Notes: generated by a model not told the origin, from the sequence alone. DNA of 64,000 nucleotides from Streptomyces sp. NBC_01750 (GCF_035918095.1 NZ_CP109137.1:5706001-5770000), one strand, 5' to 3'. Shown: positions 34,751-45,226, numbered from the stretch's first letter. Translations and numbers: made by a program.

Positions 34751-34756
34751 ATCCTA
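34751..34756 (-). promoter_or_regulatory. -10 box, leaderless DUF402 gene
   Basis: TAGGAT on the minus strand ends 6 bases before ATG 34744. Confidence 0.5.
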
Positions 34757-34802
34757 GGAGTACGGCCGGGACTCCGCTGCGACGCAGGTCACGGCCACCG
34801 GC

Positions 34803-36197
34803 TCACGGACGGGTCATACGGAGCACGTCAAGCGCCTCGTCCAGCTGCTCGAGGGTCAGCGCTCCACGCTCCACATAGCCGGACTCGAGCACGACCTCGC
34901 GGATCGTCTTCCGCTCCGCCAGCGACTTCTTGGCGACCTTCGCCGCCTCCTCGTACCCGATGTACTTGTTCAGTGGGGTGACGATGGCCGGCGAGGACTC
35001 CGCGTACTCACGGGCCCGCTCGACGTTCGCTGTGATGCCCTCGACGGTACGGTCGGCCAGCAGCCGCGAGGCATGGGCGAGGAGCCTGATCGACTCCAGC
35101 AGATTCCTGGCCATCACGGGCATCATGACGTTCAGTTCGAAGTTCCCGGCGGCGCCGGCCGCCGCTACCGTGGCGTCGTTGCCGGTCACCTGGGCCGCCA
35201 CCATCAGCACGGCCTCCGCGATCACCGGGTTGACCTTGCCGGGCATGATCGAGGAGCCGGGCTGGAGGTCGGGGAGGCTGATCTCGGCGAGGCCGGTGCG
35301 CGGGCCCGACGCCATCCAGCGCAGGTCGTTGGAGATCTTGGTGAGTGAGACCGCGATCGTACGCAGCTGGCCGCTCGTCTCGACCAGCCCGTCGCGCGCG
35401 CCCTGCGCCTCGAAGTGGTTGCGGGCCTCGGTCAGCGGCAGCCCGGTCGCGCGGGCGACCTCGGCGATGACCGCGGCGGAGAAGCCGGGCGGGGTGTTGA
35501 TGCCGGTGCCCACCGCCGTACCGCCGAGCGGAAGTTCGGCGAGGCGGGGCAGGGAGGCGGTGAGCCGTTCCACGCCGTACCGGATCTGCGCCGCGTAGCC
35601 GCTGAACTCCTGGCCCAGCGTGACGGGGGTGGCGTCCATCAGATGCGTACGGCCGGACTTGACGACCAGTGAGAACTCGGCCGCCTTGCGCTCCAGCGAG
35701 GCCGCCAGATGCTCCAGCGCCGGGAGCAGATCGCCCGTCACGGCCGCCGTCGCCGCGATGTGGATGGAGGAGGGGAAGACGTCGTTGGACGACTGGGACG
35801 CGTTCACATGGTCGTTGGGGTGTACGTCGCGTCCGAGGCGTTCGGTGGCGAGCGTGGCGAGGACCTCGTTGATGTTCATGTTCGATGAGGTGCCGGATCC
35901 GGTCTGGAAGACGTCCACCGGGAAGTGCTCGTCCCAGCGGCCATCGGCGACCTCCGCGGCCGCGTCGGCGACGGCCTCCGCGATGTCCTTGTCGAGCACG
36001 CCCAGTTCGGCGTTCACACGGGCCGCGGCCGCCTTGATCCGGGCCAGGGCCTCGATATGGGCCCGTTCCAGCCGCTGTCCGGACACGGGGAAGTTCTCCA
36101 CGGCCCGCTGGGTCTGGGCGCGCCACTTGGCGTGCGCCGGTACCCGCACCTCACCCATGGAGTCGTGCTCGATCCGGTACTCGCTCGCGTCGTCCAT
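34803..36197 (-). CDS. fumC: Fumarate hydratase, class II (FumC)
   Basis: A 464-residue iron-independent fumarase of the aspartase/fumarase superfamily, interconverting fumarate and malate in the TCA cycle. Signature [12 protein letters not shown] with the catalytic Ser loop, and the substrate-binding blocks [23 protein letters not shown] and [12 protein letters not shown] are all present. GGAGG lies one base from ATG 36206, 7 from GTG 36200 and 10 from ATG 36197, so translation starts at one of the latter two. A class I fumarase is encoded 1.8 kb away, giving the cell an oxidant-resistant and an iron-sulfur enzyme. Confidence 0.96.
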   Translation of the reverse strand: MDDASEYRIEHDSMGEVRVPAHAKWRAQTQRAVENFPVSGQRLERAHIEALARIKAAAARVNAELGVLDKDIAEAVADAAAEVADGRWDEHFPVDVFQTGSGTSSNMNINEVLATLATERLGRDVHPNDHVNASQSSNDVFPSSIHIAATAAVTGDLLPALEHLAASLERKAAEFSLVVKSGRTHLMDATPVTLGQEFSGYAAQIRYGVERLTASLPRLAELPLGGTAVGTGINTPPGFSAAVIAEVARATGLPLTEARNHFEAQGARDGLVETSGQLRTIAVSLTKISNDLRWMASGPRTGLAEISLPDLQPGSSIMPGKVNPVIAEAVLMVAAQVTGNDATVAAAGAAGNFELNVMMPVMARNLLESIRLLAHASRLLADRTVEGITANVERAREYAESSPAIVTPLNKYIGYEEAAKVAKKSLAERKTIREVVLESGYVERGALTLEQLDEALDVLRMTRP

Positions 36198-36313
36198 CAC
36201 TGCCATGCCTCCTCGGAACTCTCGAAAAGATGAGCACTTGTCTTGTTCTGGCTATTCCCAACTGCGCTACCCGCAAGTAAATACCCGGACCAACAGCAAA
36301 CCGGGGAGGCGCA

Positions 36314-37846
36314 ATGAGGCGCACCAGGCACAGACTTCGCCGTACGGTCGCGACCGCCACCGCACTGGCGGCAGCACTTGGCGCAATGGCCGCCACGGCC
36401 ACCACTGCCCGGGCCGCTCGGCCCGACGCGATCCGTACCGCAGCATCCGTACCGCTCCCGCCCGAACTGGAGTCCATCCGCGCGGCCGAGGCCGTCAAGC
36501 TCTACGGCAGCCCCGCCGAACGCCCGCTCGCCGACCGCAGGACCGGCCTGATCTCGCTCGGTGACAGCGAGATCTCCGGTGAGGGCGTCGGCACCTACGA
36601 ACCAGGAACGAACGGCCCCGACAACTGGTGCCACCGCTCGCCCGATGCCGCCATCCACCGCACGGGCATCGCCGCGGACGTCACGTACAACGTCGCCTGC
36701 TCCGGCGCGGACACCGGGAACATCCGGATCGGTGGCTCGAAGCAGCACACCGACGAACTTCTCCAGAGCGACAATCTCGCCATCAAGGCACGCAACACCC
36801 GGATCAAGATGGTGCTGTTGGTGGCCGGCGCCAATGACGATCTGCACTTCGGCCCGGTGATGACCGACTGTGTCACGCGCTATGTGCTGTTCCAGGGGCC
36901 GTGCGAGCCGAAGCACGCGGCGGGCTGGCAGGGCCGCGTCGACGGTCTGGTCCCCAAGGTCGAGCAGACCGTACGGGACCTGCGCACCGTGATGAGCGAC
37001 GCCGGATACGCCGACGCCGACTACAAGCTGGTCGTGATGGGCTACCCGAGCCCCATCGGCCCGGACTTCCGCGACAATCCGGGCTTCCCCGGCAAGCTGA
37101 TCTGCGGCGGTATGGGCTACGACTCCGACACCGTCTGGGGCCGGAACACCGCAGTCCCCGCCTTCGAGCGCGGTATGCGCAGGGTCGCGCAGTCCACAGG
37201 GGCGGTCTATCTCGACAATTCCCGGCTATTCCACGGCCATGAGGTCTGTATGGAGGACACCTGGGCGCGCGGGCTGTACATCGATCTCTCCAACCCCTTC
37301 CCGCCGGACTCCAATTCGGTCCGTCAGTCCTTCCACCCCAATGTGCGCGGCCATGCGGCCTTCGCCTCCTGCCTCACCCAGCTGTACAACTCCGGCTTGC
37401 GGGAGGCCAGTTGCGCGGATGTGGCCTCCAGTGGGAAGCCTCAGCTGTACGCGGGCGCCTGGGACGAGGCGTACCGGCCGCTGAAGAACGAGGCGACGGG
37501 CTCGTGCGTGGACGTCAAAGCCGCTGTCAGCCGCAATGGCACAGAGGTCCTGGGCTGGGACTGTCACGGCGGCCGTAACCAGGGGTGGTGGTACGACTCG
37601 GCGCGCAGGTCGCTGCACACGGAGCTGACGCAGGACCGCTGCCTCGACGTGCCGGGCGGGAGGTATGCGGCGGGCGCGGCGCTGATCCTCTGGAACTGCT
37701 CGGGTGCGGCGAACCAGCAGTTCGTGCGTGATGCTGGCACGGTGCGGCCGGCGGCGGCGACGGGGCTCTGCGTGACACTGGCGTCGGCGAAGGACGCGGT
37801 GCGGCTCCAGGCGTGCAGCGGCGCGGCGAATCAGCGTTTCGCGTAG
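36314..37846 (+). CDS. Secreted SGNH/GDSL esterase with C-terminal ricin-type lectin domain
   Basis: A 510-residue exported protein. The signal peptide has a twin-arginine-like start (RRTRHRLRRTVATATALAAAL). The SGNH hydrolase domain (about 75-370) has block I GLISLGDSEISGEG with S85, Asn in LLVAGANDD and His in SFHPNVRGHAAF. The C-terminal ~130 residues carry three QxW-like repeats (NQGWWYD, NQQFV, NQRFA) typical of ricin-B lectins, so the enzyme should bind a polysaccharide and remove ester groups. ATG 36314 follows GGGGAGG. Neighbours do not reveal the substrate. Confidence 0.92.
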   Translation: MRRTRHRLRRTVATATALAAALGAMAATATTARAARPDAIRTAASVPLPPELESIRAAEAVKLYGSPAERPLADRRTGLISLGDSEISGEGVGTYEPGTNGPDNWCHRSPDAAIHRTGIAADVTYNVACSGADTGNIRIGGSKQHTDELLQSDNLAIKARNTRIKMVLLVAGANDDLHFGPVMTDCVTRYVLFQGPCEPKHAAGWQGRVDGLVPKVEQTVRDLRTVMSDAGYADADYKLVVMGYPSPIGPDFRDNPGFPGKLICGGMGYDSDTVWGRNTAVPAFERGMRRVAQSTGAVYLDNSRLFHGHEVCMEDTWARGLYIDLSNPFPPDSNSVRQSFHPNVRGHAAFASCLTQLYNSGLREASCADVASSGKPQLYAGAWDEAYRPLKNEATGSCVDVKAAVSRNGTEVLGWDCHGGRNQGWWYDSARRSLHTELTQDRCLDVPGGRYAAGAALILWNCSGAANQQFVRDAGTVRPAAATGLCVTLASAKDAVRLQACSGAANQRFA

Positions 37847-37888
37847 GCCTTCCGCCGGGGCTCCGCCCAGGACCCCGCTCCTCAGTCG

Positions 37889-37917
37889 CCGGAGGGGCTG
37901 AACATCAGCCCGTCCGG
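37889..37917. terminator. Hairpin between convergent genes
   Basis: GGGCTGA/TCAGCCC with a 3-base loop, extended by CCGGA/TCCGG. The surrounding text (GGGGCTGA...TCAGCCCGTCCGG, then CGAGGACACGCCCGAAGG) resembles a repeat I remember behind many Streptomyces genes; a related GGGCTGAGATTCAGCCC hairpin occurs near 26,485. Confidence 0.6.
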
Positions 37918-37987
37918 CGATCGAGGACACGCCCGAAGGCGTCCGGGGCCGGGGACGGTGCCCCGGACGGGAGCCTCGCCGCGGGCG

Positions 37988-39655
37988 TTACGCCAGCCCC
38001 GGACCCCGGACCGGAATCGACGTGAACGTCGGCGCGGGCACCGGCTCCGTGAAGAAGTCGTTGCCCTTGTCGTCCACCACGATGAACGCCGGGAAGTCCT
38101 CCACCTCGATCCGCCACACCGCCTCCATGCCGAGCTCCTCGTACTCGACGACCTCCACCTTCTTGATGCAGTCCTGGGCGAGCCGGGCCGCGGGGCCGCC
38201 GATCGAGCCCAGGTAGAAGCCGCCGTGCGCACCGCACGCGTCGGTGACCTGCTTGCTCCGGTTGCCCTTGGCGAGCATGACCCTGGAGCCGCCCGCCGCC
38301 TGGAACTGCTCGACGTAGCTGTCCATGCGGCCGGCCGTCGTCGGGCCGAACGAGCCGGAGGCATAGCCCTCGGGGGTCTTGGCCGGACCGGCGTAGTAGA
38401 CCGGGTGGTCCTTCAGGTACTGCGGCATCTCCTCGCCCGCGTCCAGGCGCTCCTTGATCTTGGCGTGCGCGATGTCGCGCGCCACGACCAGTGGGCCGGT
38501 GAGGGACAGCCGGGTCTTTACCGGGTACTTGGTGAGCTCCGCGAGTACGTCGTCCATCGGCCGGTTCAGGTCGATCTTCACGACGTCCCCGGCCTCGTCG
38601 AGGTGCTCGTCGGTGGTGTCCGGCAGGAAGCGCGCCGGGTCCGTTTCCAGCTGCTCCAGGAACACGCCCCCGGCGGTGATCTTCGCGGTGGCCTGGCGGT
38701 CGGCCGAGCAGGAGACGGCGATCGCCACGGGGAGCGAGGCGCCGTGGCGCGGCAGGCGGACGACACGGACGTCGTGGCAGAAGTACTTGCCGCCGAACTG
38801 CGCGCCGATGCCGATCTTCTGGGTGAGCTCGAAGACCTTCTCCTCCAGCTCCTTGTCCCGGAAGCCGTGGCCGGTGGGCGAGCCCTCGGCGGGCAGCTCG
38901 TCGAGGTAGTGCGCGGAGGCGTACTTCGCGGTCTTCAGTGCGAACTCGGCGGACGTGCCGCCGACGACGATGGCGAGGTGGTACGGCGGGCAGGCGGCCG
39001 TACCGAGCGAGCGGATCTTCTCCTCCAGGAACTTCATCATGGAGGCCTCGTTCAGGACCGCCTTGGTCTCCTGGTAGAGGAAGGACTTGTTGGCGGAGCC
39101 GCCGCCCTTCGCCATGAAGAGGAACTTGTACGCGCCGCCGTCCGTCGCGTACAGCTCGATCTGGGCGGGGAGGTTGGAGCCGGTGTTCTTCTCCTCCCAC
39201 ATGGTGAGCGGAGCCATCTGCGAGTAGCGCAGGTTGAGTTTGGTGTAGGCGTCGTAGATGCCGTGCGAGAGGGCTTCCTCGTCGCCGCCCTGCGTCAGGA
39301 CGTTCTGGCCGCGCTTGCCCATGACGATCGCCGTGCCGGTGTCCTGGCACATGGGGAGTACGCCGGCGGCCGCGATGTTGGCGTTCTTCAGCAGGTCCAG
39401 CGCGACGAACTTGTCGTTGGAGGAGGCCTCCGGGTCGTCGACGATACGGCGCAGCTGCGCGAGGTGCGCGGGCCGCAGGTAGTGCGAGATGTCGTGCATG
39501 GCCTCTGCGGCGAGGGTCCGCAGCGCCTCCGGCTCGACCTTGAGGAACGTACGCCCGTCGGCCTCGAAGGTGGAGACACCCTCGGAGGTCACCAGCCGGT
39601 ACGGCGTGGTGTCCTCTCCCAGCGGGAGCAGATCGGAGTACTGAAACTCTGGCAT
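37988..39655 (-). CDS. fumB: Fumarate hydratase, class I (iron-sulfur)
   Basis: A 555-residue class I fumarase with both domains fused (alpha plus beta). The [4Fe-4S] cysteines lie in [28 protein letters not shown] and [13 protein letters not shown]; the C-terminal swivel domain has [11 protein letters not shown] and [22 protein letters not shown]. It hydrates fumarate in the TCA cycle and is sensitive to oxygen and superoxide. GAGGA at 39669-39665 fits ATG 39655 (9 bases) better than ATG 39664, which overlaps it. The symbol follows common Streptomyces usage; the family is certain, the letter is not. Confidence 0.95.
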   Translation of the reverse strand: MPEFQYSDLLPLGEDTTPYRLVTSEGVSTFEADGRTFLKVEPEALRTLAAEAMHDISHYLRPAHLAQLRRIVDDPEASSNDKFVALDLLKNANIAAAGVLPMCQDTGTAIVMGKRGQNVLTQGGDEEALSHGIYDAYTKLNLRYSQMAPLTMWEEKNTGSNLPAQIELYATDGGAYKFLFMAKGGGSANKSFLYQETKAVLNEASMMKFLEEKIRSLGTAACPPYHLAIVVGGTSAEFALKTAKYASAHYLDELPAEGSPTGHGFRDKELEEKVFELTQKIGIGAQFGGKYFCHDVRVVRLPRHGASLPVAIAVSCSADRQATAKITAGGVFLEQLETDPARFLPDTTDEHLDEAGDVVKIDLNRPMDDVLAELTKYPVKTRLSLTGPLVVARDIAHAKIKERLDAGEEMPQYLKDHPVYYAGPAKTPEGYASGSFGPTTAGRMDSYVEQFQAAGGSRVMLAKGNRSKQVTDACGAHGGFYLGSIGGPAARLAQDCIKKVEVVEYEELGMEAVWRIEVEDFPAFIVVDDKGNDFFTEPVPAPTFTSIPVRGPGLA

Positions 39656-39922
39656 TACGGCCATTCCTCACTCGGCAGACAGCGGCGCTGACGTCCATTG
39701 GCAGCGCGCCCTTCAGCGTAGAACGCGGCGAGGCGGCGCGGTCTGTGAGGTAGGGCTCACCCGTGCCCCGGCGGCCCGGACGCCCTCCGGGCGCGTCCTC
39801 CATAGCCGGACGGGCCGGCATCCGGACCGGCCGACTCCTGGGGAGCGGGTCCGGGACGGAGCCGCAACGCCCGGCGCCGCGCCCCGTCCCCGTACCCCTA
39901 GTCGCGATCTATCGCGTTTCGC

Positions 39923-39928
39923 TACGCT
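39923..39928 (+). promoter_or_regulatory. -10 box, leaderless DUF1707 gene
   Basis: TACGCT ends 6 bases before GTG 39935 and no Shine-Dalgarno sequence precedes the start. Confidence 0.5.
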
Positions 39929-39934
39929 GGATCC

Positions 39935-40600
39935 GTGGACCTCGAAAAGCACCCCCAGAAGCCGGTCGCCCCGGCGGAGCCCAACGACGCCATCCGCGCT
40001 TCCGATGCCGACCGCGACCGGATCGCCGACATCCTCAGGGACGCCCTGGCCGAGGGCCGCCTGGACGCCGAGGAGCACTCCGAGCGGATCGACGCCGTCT
40101 ACCGCGCCAAGACCGTCGGTGAACTGGAGCCACTGGTCCGGGACTTGCCCGTGGTTCGCAACGGCAGCCGTAGCGACACCATGTCGTACGGGTACGGGCC
40201 CGAGGAGCCCGTCGGCCCCGCCGAGAATCTCATCGCCGTCTTCTCCAGCTCCACCCGCAAGGGCCGCTGGCGCGTCGGACGACGCACCAATGCCTTCTCG
40301 CTCTTCGGCAGTGTCGAGATCGACCTCACCGAGGCGCTCTTCGAGCAGCGGCTGACCGTCATCAACGCCACCTCCATCTTCGGCAGTGTCGAAGTGCGGG
40401 TCCCGGAGAACATCTCACTGCGCGGCAGCGGCACCGGGTTCTTCGGCAACTTCGAGGTCCGCACCCTGGAGGCCGCGGATCCCGAGGCCCCGGTGGTCGT
40501 CGTGAACGGGTACGCGGTTTTCGGCAATGTCGAGGCCAAGCCCAAACGGGGCCGGCTCATCGCCGATCTCCATGACCGCCTGCGCAAACACCTCGGCTGA
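39935..40600 (+). CDS. DUF1707 (SHOCT-like) protein with LiaF-like C-terminal repeats
   Basis: A 221-residue protein without membrane helices. The N-terminal DUF1707 module (about 20-75) reads IRASDADRDRIADILRDALAEGRLDAEEHSERIDAVYRAKT in sections, a short helical oligomerisation-type module. The C-terminal half has three beta-solenoid-like repeats (FSLFGSVEIDLTEA, TSIFGSVEVRVPE, YAVFGNVEAKP) like those in LiaF and other cell-envelope stress proteins. A link to envelope stress or membrane attachment is inference from those families. The start GTG 39935 is leaderless. Confidence 0.85.
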   Translation: MDLEKHPQKPVAPAEPNDAIRASDADRDRIADILRDALAEGRLDAEEHSERIDAVYRAKTVGELEPLVRDLPVVRNGSRSDTMSYGYGPEEPVGPAENLIAVFSSSTRKGRWRVGRRTNAFSLFGSVEIDLTEALFEQRLTVINATSIFGSVEVRVPENISLRGSGTGFFGNFEVRTLEAADPEAPVVVVNGYAVFGNVEAKPKRGRLIADLHDRLRKHLG

Positions 40601-40751
40601 CGGCTCCGCTCCGGAGCACTTTCCGGCCGCGAGCGCCCGCCCGCAATTCCGCGCCCCGGAACTCAGTGCCACTCAGTGAATAGGAGTGCGCACAGCGGGT
40701 AGGGAGTGCTGCATCGTCTCTCGCTCGCGAAGCCGTCGTCAGGAGTAGACC

Positions 40752-41102
40752 GTGCTGCAACTGCCGCATCAGTCCTTGCAGGTCGCCGCCGTTCCGCCCC
40801 AGCGAATTCCCGCTCGGGAAGATCAGGCCGGACCCTGGCACGCGGAGGCGGTGTGCCGCCGGGACGAGGCCGGACTGTTCTTCGCCCCGTCCAAGGAACC
40901 GACGGCCGCGCGGCTGTCGCGCGAGGAGGCCGCGAAGCGGGTCTGCGCCCGCTGTCCTGTGATGGTCGAATGCCGGGAGCACGCGCTGCTCCAGCCCGAG
41001 CCGTACGGCGTGTGGGGCGGGCTGACCGCGGCCGAGCGCCGCGTGGTGCTGGCCCGGCGCAGGCGGCGCGAGGTGGAGCTCAAGAAGTCGGCGGCTGCCT
41101 GA
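40752..41102 (+). CDS. wblI: WhiB-like [4Fe-4S] transcription factor, probably WblI
   Basis: A 116-residue Wbl protein with the complete cluster-binding set C35-x29-C65-x2-C68-x5-C74 and the downstream turn GVWGG (PYGVWGGLTAAERR), followed by a basic tail (ARRRRREVELKK) for DNA contact. Wbl proteins sense redox or NO through the cluster and work with the primary sigma factor. GTG 40752 follows AGGAG. Its place between the class I fumarase/DUF1707 genes and glpX is where I remember wblI in S. coelicolor; the symbol rests on that context and not on a sequence comparison. Confidence 0.9.
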   Translation: MLQLPHQSLQVAAVPPQRIPAREDQAGPWHAEAVCRRDEAGLFFAPSKEPTAARLSREEAAKRVCARCPVMVECREHALLQPEPYGVWGGLTAAERRVVLARRRRREVELKKSAAA

Positions 41103-41118
41103 GCGCCGGGCAGGGACG

Positions 41119-41159
41119 GGAAGGGGCGCCCCCCACCACATCCGGGGGGCGCCCCTTCC
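41119..41159. terminator. Bidirectional terminator between wbl and glpX genes
   Basis: GGAAGGGGCGCCCCCC and GGGGGGCGCCCCTTCC form a perfect 16-bp stem with a 9-base loop between convergent genes. Confidence 0.92.
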
Positions 41160-41196
41160 AGTACCCGCTGCTCCTGCTTGTCCGGCTCGGCCCGTC

Positions 41197-42228
41197 CTAC
41201 TTGGCGCGGTCGAAGTCGATGGCGCTGTACGCGCGCAGCTTCGACAGCCGGTGGGTCGAGTCGATCTGGCGGATCGTGCCGGACTTGGAACGCATCACCA
41301 GCGACTGGGTGGTCGCGGTCTCCGCGCGGTAGCGCACTCCACGCAGCAGTTCGCCGTCCGTGATGCCGGTGGCGACGAAGAACACGTTGTCGCCGCTGAC
41401 CAGGTCGTTCGTGTGCAGCACCCGGTCCAGGTCGTGCCCTGCGTCGAGCGCGCGCTGCCGCTCGGCGTCGTCCTTCGGCCAGAGCTTGCCCTGGATCGTG
41501 CCGCCGAGGCACTTGATCGCGCAGGCGGAGATGATGCCCTCGGGCGTGCCGCCGATGCCCATGAGCATGTCGACGCCGGTGCCTTCGCGTACGGCCATGA
41601 CCGAGCCCGCGACATCGCCGTCCGAGATGAACTTGATCCGTGCGCCGGTCTCGCGGATCTCCTTGACGATGCCCTCGTGGCGCGGGCGGTCCAGGATGAC
41701 GACCGTGACGTCCTCGGGCGAGGAGTGCTTGGCCTTGGCGACCCGGCGGATGTTGACCGAGACAGGGGCGTTGATGTCCACGAAGTCCGCGGCCTCGGGG
41801 CCGGTGACCAGCTTGTCCATGTAGAAGACCGCGGACGGGTCGAACATGGTGCCGCGGTCGGCGGCGGCGAGCACGGCGATGGCGTTCGGCATGCCCTTGG
41901 CGTTGAGCGTGGTGCCGTCGATCGGGTCCACGGCGATGTCGACCTCGGCGCCGGTTCCGTCGCCGACCCGCTCGCCGTTGAACAGCATCGGGGCTTCGTC
42001 CTTCTCGCCCTCGCCGATGACGACGACGCCGTTCATCGAGACGGTGGAGACAAGGGTCCGCATGGCCTTGACGGCCGCTCCGTCCGCGCCGATCTTGTCG
42101 CCGCGGCCGACCCACCGGCCCGCGGCCATGGCGGCGGCTTCGGTGACCCGGACGAGCTCCAGGGCCAGGTTGCGGTCGGGAGCTTCGGGAGAGACCTCGA
42201 GCGGGGACGGCAGATGATGCTCGGTCAT
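41197..42228 (-). CDS. glpX: Class II fructose-1,6-bisphosphatase GlpX
   Basis: A 343-residue GlpX phosphatase, catalysing the fructose-1,6-bisphosphate to fructose-6-phosphate step of gluconeogenesis. The lithium-sensitive phosphatase signature is present: [30 protein letters not shown] and the C-terminal [18 protein letters not shown] blocks. ATG 42228 is preceded by AAAGGTG. The DUF4245 gene is divergent. The same glpX-DUF4245 pairing and a neighbouring fumarase are found in mycobacteria (Rv1099c, Rv1100, Rv1098c, from memory). Confidence 0.96.
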   Translation of the reverse strand: MTEHHLPSPLEVSPEAPDRNLALELVRVTEAAAMAAGRWVGRGDKIGADGAAVKAMRTLVSTVSMNGVVVIGEGEKDEAPMLFNGERVGDGTGAEVDIAVDPIDGTTLNAKGMPNAIAVLAAADRGTMFDPSAVFYMDKLVTGPEAADFVDINAPVSVNIRRVAKAKHSSPEDVTVVILDRPRHEGIVKEIRETGARIKFISDGDVAGSVMAVREGTGVDMLMGIGGTPEGIISACAIKCLGGTIQGKLWPKDDAERQRALDAGHDLDRVLHTNDLVSGDNVFFVATGITDGELLRGVRYRAETATTQSLVMRSKSGTIRQIDSTHRLSKLRAYSAIDFDRAK

Positions 42229-42351
42229 CGGAGCGCACCTTTCTGTACGACGACGGCCGGAAAAGAGGGTGATGCGACTCTATCGGTACGTCGACAAATT
42301 GAGCAGAGGGGGCCACGTTTGAGCACACCTCCATAATGCGACCATGGGGGC

Positions 42352-42876
42352 GTGGCAGGTATGCGAGGCAGACAGACGGTGCGGGACATGGTGCTGTCGA
42401 TGGCGGTGATCGGCGCCGTCGTCGCAGTGATCTACATGTTCATTCCGCACGACGACAAGGCGGACCCGGTCAAGGCGGTCGACTACCGGGTGGAGCTGCT
42501 GACGGCACGGCGCGCGGCGCCGTACCCGGTGGCGGCACCGGAGGGTCTGGCGAAGGAGTGGAAGCCGACGTCGGTCTCGTACGAGCGCGCCGGAGCGGAC
42601 GCCTGGCACCTCGGCTTCCTGGACCCGGACGGCGAGTACATCGCGGTCGAGCAGTCCACCGCGCCGGCCGGCAAGTACATCGCGAAGGTCAGCCAGCAGG
42701 CTCGGGAGACCGGGAAGACGCAGCAGGTGGGCGGCGTGGCCTGGCGGCTCTGGGAGGGTCCGAAGTACGACGCGCTGGTGCGCGAGGACAAGGGCTCGAC
42801 AACGGTGATCACGGGCACGGCGTCACCGGAGCGGCTGGCGGAGCTGGCCGCCGCGCTGGAGACGAAGAAGTCCTGA
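42352..42876 (+). CDS. DUF4245 membrane-anchored protein
   Basis: A 174-residue protein with one N-terminal membrane helix (VLSMAVIGAVVAVIYMF, about 14-30) and an exported domain of about 140 residues. Typical DUF4245 blocks are WKPTSVSYER, WHLGFLDPDGEYIAVEQS and VGGVAWRLWEG. Function is unknown; it is a conserved actinobacterial partner of glpX. GTG 42352 is the most likely start; ATG 42361 is an alternative in frame. Confidence 0.88.
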   Translation: MAGMRGRQTVRDMVLSMAVIGAVVAVIYMFIPHDDKADPVKAVDYRVELLTARRAAPYPVAAPEGLAKEWKPTSVSYERAGADAWHLGFLDPDGEYIAVEQSTAPAGKYIAKVSQQARETGKTQQVGGVAWRLWEGPKYDALVREDKGSTTVITGTASPERLAELAAALETKKS

Positions 42877-42910
42877 TCCCGTCGCATCCCGTCCCCTCTC
42901 GTTGAACGAA

Positions 42911-42945
42911 AAGGCCGCCGCACCCGGAGCGGGTGCGGCGGCCTT
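42911..42945. terminator. Bidirectional terminator between DUF4245 and reductase genes
   Basis: AAGGCCGCCGCACCC and GGGTGCGGCGGCCTT form a perfect 15-bp stem with a 5-base loop, with A- and T-flanks. Confidence 0.92.
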
Positions 42946-42957
42946 CTGCTTGCGGGA

Positions 42958-43548
42958 TCAGACGGTGGTGACGACCTCGTCGTAGGACAGCCGCGGCGAG
43001 CGCGGGAACGAGGCGTCGTCGCCGGGCTTGCCGATGTTGACGATCATCAGCGGGGTGTGGTCGCCGTCCAGGAACTCCTTCTGGACGCCGGCGAAGTCGA
43101 AGCCGGTCATCGGGCCCGCCGCCAGGCCGGCGGCGCGGACGCCGACGATGAAGTAGGCGGCCTGCAGGGCGGCGTTGAAGGCGGCGGCCTGCTCACGGAC
43201 CGGGCGCTCGGTGAAGAACATGTCCTTGGCCTGCGGGAAGTGCGGGAAGAGGGCCGGGAGCTCCTCGTGGAACTCGTTGTCGGCGGCGAGGATCGCGACC
43301 AGCGGGGCGGCGGCGGTCTTCGGCCGGTTGCCCTCGGCCATGTGCTCGACCAGGCGCTCACGGGCCTCGTCGGAGCGGACCAGGACGACGCGCAGCGGGC
43401 TCTGGTTGAAGGCGGTCGGGCCGAACTTGACCAGGTCGTAGATCGCCTGCACCTGCTCCTCGGTCACCGGCTCGTCGGTGAACGTGTTGGCGGTACGGGC
43501 CTCGCGGAAGAGGAGGTCCTGGGCGGCGGAGTCAAGGGCGAGGGTCAT
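42958..43548 (-). CDS. Nitroreductase-family protein, malonic semialdehyde reductase-like (RutE)
   Basis: A 196-residue flavoprotein of the nitroreductase superfamily. The start (TLALDSAAQDLLFREARTANTF), FGPTAFNQSPLRVVLVRSDEAR and the C-terminal MIVNIGKPG block match the RutE/malonic-semialdehyde-reductase subgroup, which uses FMN and NAD(P)H to reduce reactive aldehydes or quinones. No pyrimidine-degradation genes are nearby, so the in vivo substrate is open. ATG 43548 follows GAAGG. Confidence 0.88.
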   Translation of the reverse strand: MTLALDSAAQDLLFREARTANTFTDEPVTEEQVQAIYDLVKFGPTAFNQSPLRVVLVRSDEARERLVEHMAEGNRPKTAAAPLVAILAADNEFHEELPALFPHFPQAKDMFFTERPVREQAAAFNAALQAAYFIVGVRAAGLAAGPMTGFDFAGVQKEFLDGDHTPLMIVNIGKPGDDASFPRSPRLSYDEVVTTV

Positions 43549-43672
43549 TCTGACGTACCTTCCGGGGGCGTGCAGAGGATCTTTACGACGGCGCCAACCG
43601 CACCCAGGTGGATTAAATTTCAACTACACGCCCAGGGTGACCCGACTCACACCCGGGAGCGCCCCCGCCCGC

Positions 43673-43939
43673 TCAGTCTTCGTCGGCCCCGGCAGCCGTG
43701 TCCTTGCCCTCGCCCGTACTCCCGTCCTCGCCCTTGCCCTCGGAGAGCGCCGCGTCGAGCCGCGCGCGGGCGCCCTCCAGCCAGTGGCGACAGACCTTCG
43801 CCAGCTCCTCCCCGCGCTCCCAGAGAGCCAGCGACTCCTCGAGCGTCGTGCCGCCCGCCTCCAGGCGGCGTACGACCTCGATCAGCTCGTCCCGCGCCTG
43901 CTCGTAACCGAGCACGGCCTCGTCCGTCTTGGCAGCCAT
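43673..43939 (-). CDS. xseB: Exodeoxyribonuclease VII small subunit
   Basis: An 88-residue XseB. The helical hairpin [41 protein letters not shown] (in sections) is diagnostic; the C-terminal ~20 residues are acidic and glycine-rich. Several copies bind each XseA to make the single-strand-specific nuclease. ATG 43939 is used; ATG 43969 would add an unusual N-terminus. It follows xseA by 65 bases on the same strand. Confidence 0.95.
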   Translation of the reverse strand: MAAKTDEAVLGYEQARDELIEVVRRLEAGGTTLEESLALWERGEELAKVCRHWLEGARARLDAALSEGKGEDGSTGEGKDTAAGADED

Positions 43940-44004
43940 GCGTTCCACCCTATGTGTGAGGTAAGACAACGACCTTCACCCTGCTCACGAGGCTCCGGCC
44001 GCGC

Positions 44005-45213
44005 TCACTCGGCGACCCGCACCGCGAACTCGCCCTCCGAGACCCGCGCCCGCAGCTCGTCACCCGCCGCGACCTCCTCCGGCGAGCGGACCACCGATCC
44101 GTCCGCCCGCTGCAGCACCGCGTACCCCCGCTCCAGCGTCGCCGCCGGCGACAGCGAGACCACCCGCGCCCGGGTGTGCGCCAGCTCCGAGTCCGCCCGG
44201 TCCAGCAGATGCCCCAGCACCCGCCGGCTGCGGGCGATCAGTGCGTCGGCCTCCGCCTCGCGCTCGTCCACCATCCGGTGCGGGTGCTCCATCGACGGCC
44301 GGGCCAGCGCATGGGCCAGACCCCGCTCCTCCCGGTCCAGCAGCCCGCGGACGGTGCGCAGCGCACGGTCCCGCAGCTGCCGCACCCGGTCCAGCTCCTC
44401 GCCGACGTCAGGGACGACCTTCTTCGCCGCGTCGGTCGGCGTCGAAGCCCGCAGATCCGCCACCAGGTCGAGCAGCGGTGCGTCCGGCTCGTGCCCGATC
44501 GCCGACACCACCGGCGTACGGCACTCGAACACCGCACGCACCAGCTGCTCGTCCGAGAACGGCAGCAGATCCTCCACGCTGCCGCCGCCGCGCGCCACGA
44601 TGATCACGTCCACGTCCGGGAGCGTGTCCAACTCCTTGACCGCCTGGACGACCTGGGCCACCGCGTGCACGCCCTGCACCGCGACATTGCGCACCTCGAA
44701 GCGGACGGCGGGCCACCGCCGCCGGGCGTTCTCCAGGACGTCCCGTTCGGCGGCGGACGCCCGCCCGCACACCAGCCCCACCCGGTGCGGCAGGAACGGC
44801 AGTGCCTTCTTGCGCTCGGCGGCGAACAGCCCCTCCGCGCCCAGCGTCCGCTTCAACTGCTCGAGCCGGGCGAGCAGTTCACCGATGCCCACGGGCCTTA
44901 TCTCCAGGGCCCGCAGCGACAGCTGCCCCCGTGGCGCGTACCACTCCGGCTTGGCGAGCACCACGACCCGCGCGCCCTCCGCCACCACATCCGCGACCGC
45001 GTCGAAGACCTGCCGGAAGCATGTGACACCCACCGAGATGTCGTACGACGGGTCGCGCAGCGTCATGAAGACGACGCCGGCGCCCGGCCGCCGCGACAGC
45101 TGGGTGATCTGTCCCTCCACCCAGACCGTCCCGAGCCGGTCGATCCACCCTCCGATGAGCCGTGACACCTCGCCGACCGGCAGCGGCGCTTCCGCGGACG
45201 TGTTGAGAGCCAT
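44005..45213 (-). CDS. xseA: Exodeoxyribonuclease VII large subunit
   Basis: A 402-residue XseA: N-terminal OB-fold domain ([25 protein letters not shown]), catalytic domain with [52 protein letters not shown] and [27 protein letters not shown] (in sections), then a helical C-terminus that carries XseB. It degrades single-stranded DNA during repair. ATG 45213 lies 7 bases after TACGCT (leaderless). Slightly short compared with proteobacterial enzymes, normal for actinobacteria. Confidence 0.95.
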   Translation of the reverse strand: MALNTSAEAPLPVGEVSRLIGGWIDRLGTVWVEGQITQLSRRPGAGVVFMTLRDPSYDISVGVTCFRQVFDAVADVVAEGARVVVLAKPEWYAPRGQLSLRALEIRPVGIGELLARLEQLKRTLGAEGLFAAERKKALPFLPHRVGLVCGRASAAERDVLENARRRWPAVRFEVRNVAVQGVHAVAQVVQAVKELDTLPDVDVIIVARGGGSVEDLLPFSDEQLVRAVFECRTPVVSAIGHEPDAPLLDLVADLRASTPTDAAKKVVPDVGEELDRVRQLRDRALRTVRGLLDREERGLAHALARPSMEHPHRMVDEREAEADALIARSRRVLGHLLDRADSELAHTRARVVSLSPAATLERGYAVLQRADGSVVRSPEEVAAGDELRARVSEGEFAVRVAE

Positions 45214-45220
45214 ACGGGCG

Positions 45221-45226
45221 AGCGTA
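45221..45226 (-). promoter_or_regulatory. -10 box, leaderless xseA
   Basis: TACGCT on the minus strand ends 7 bases before ATG 45213. Confidence 0.5.
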
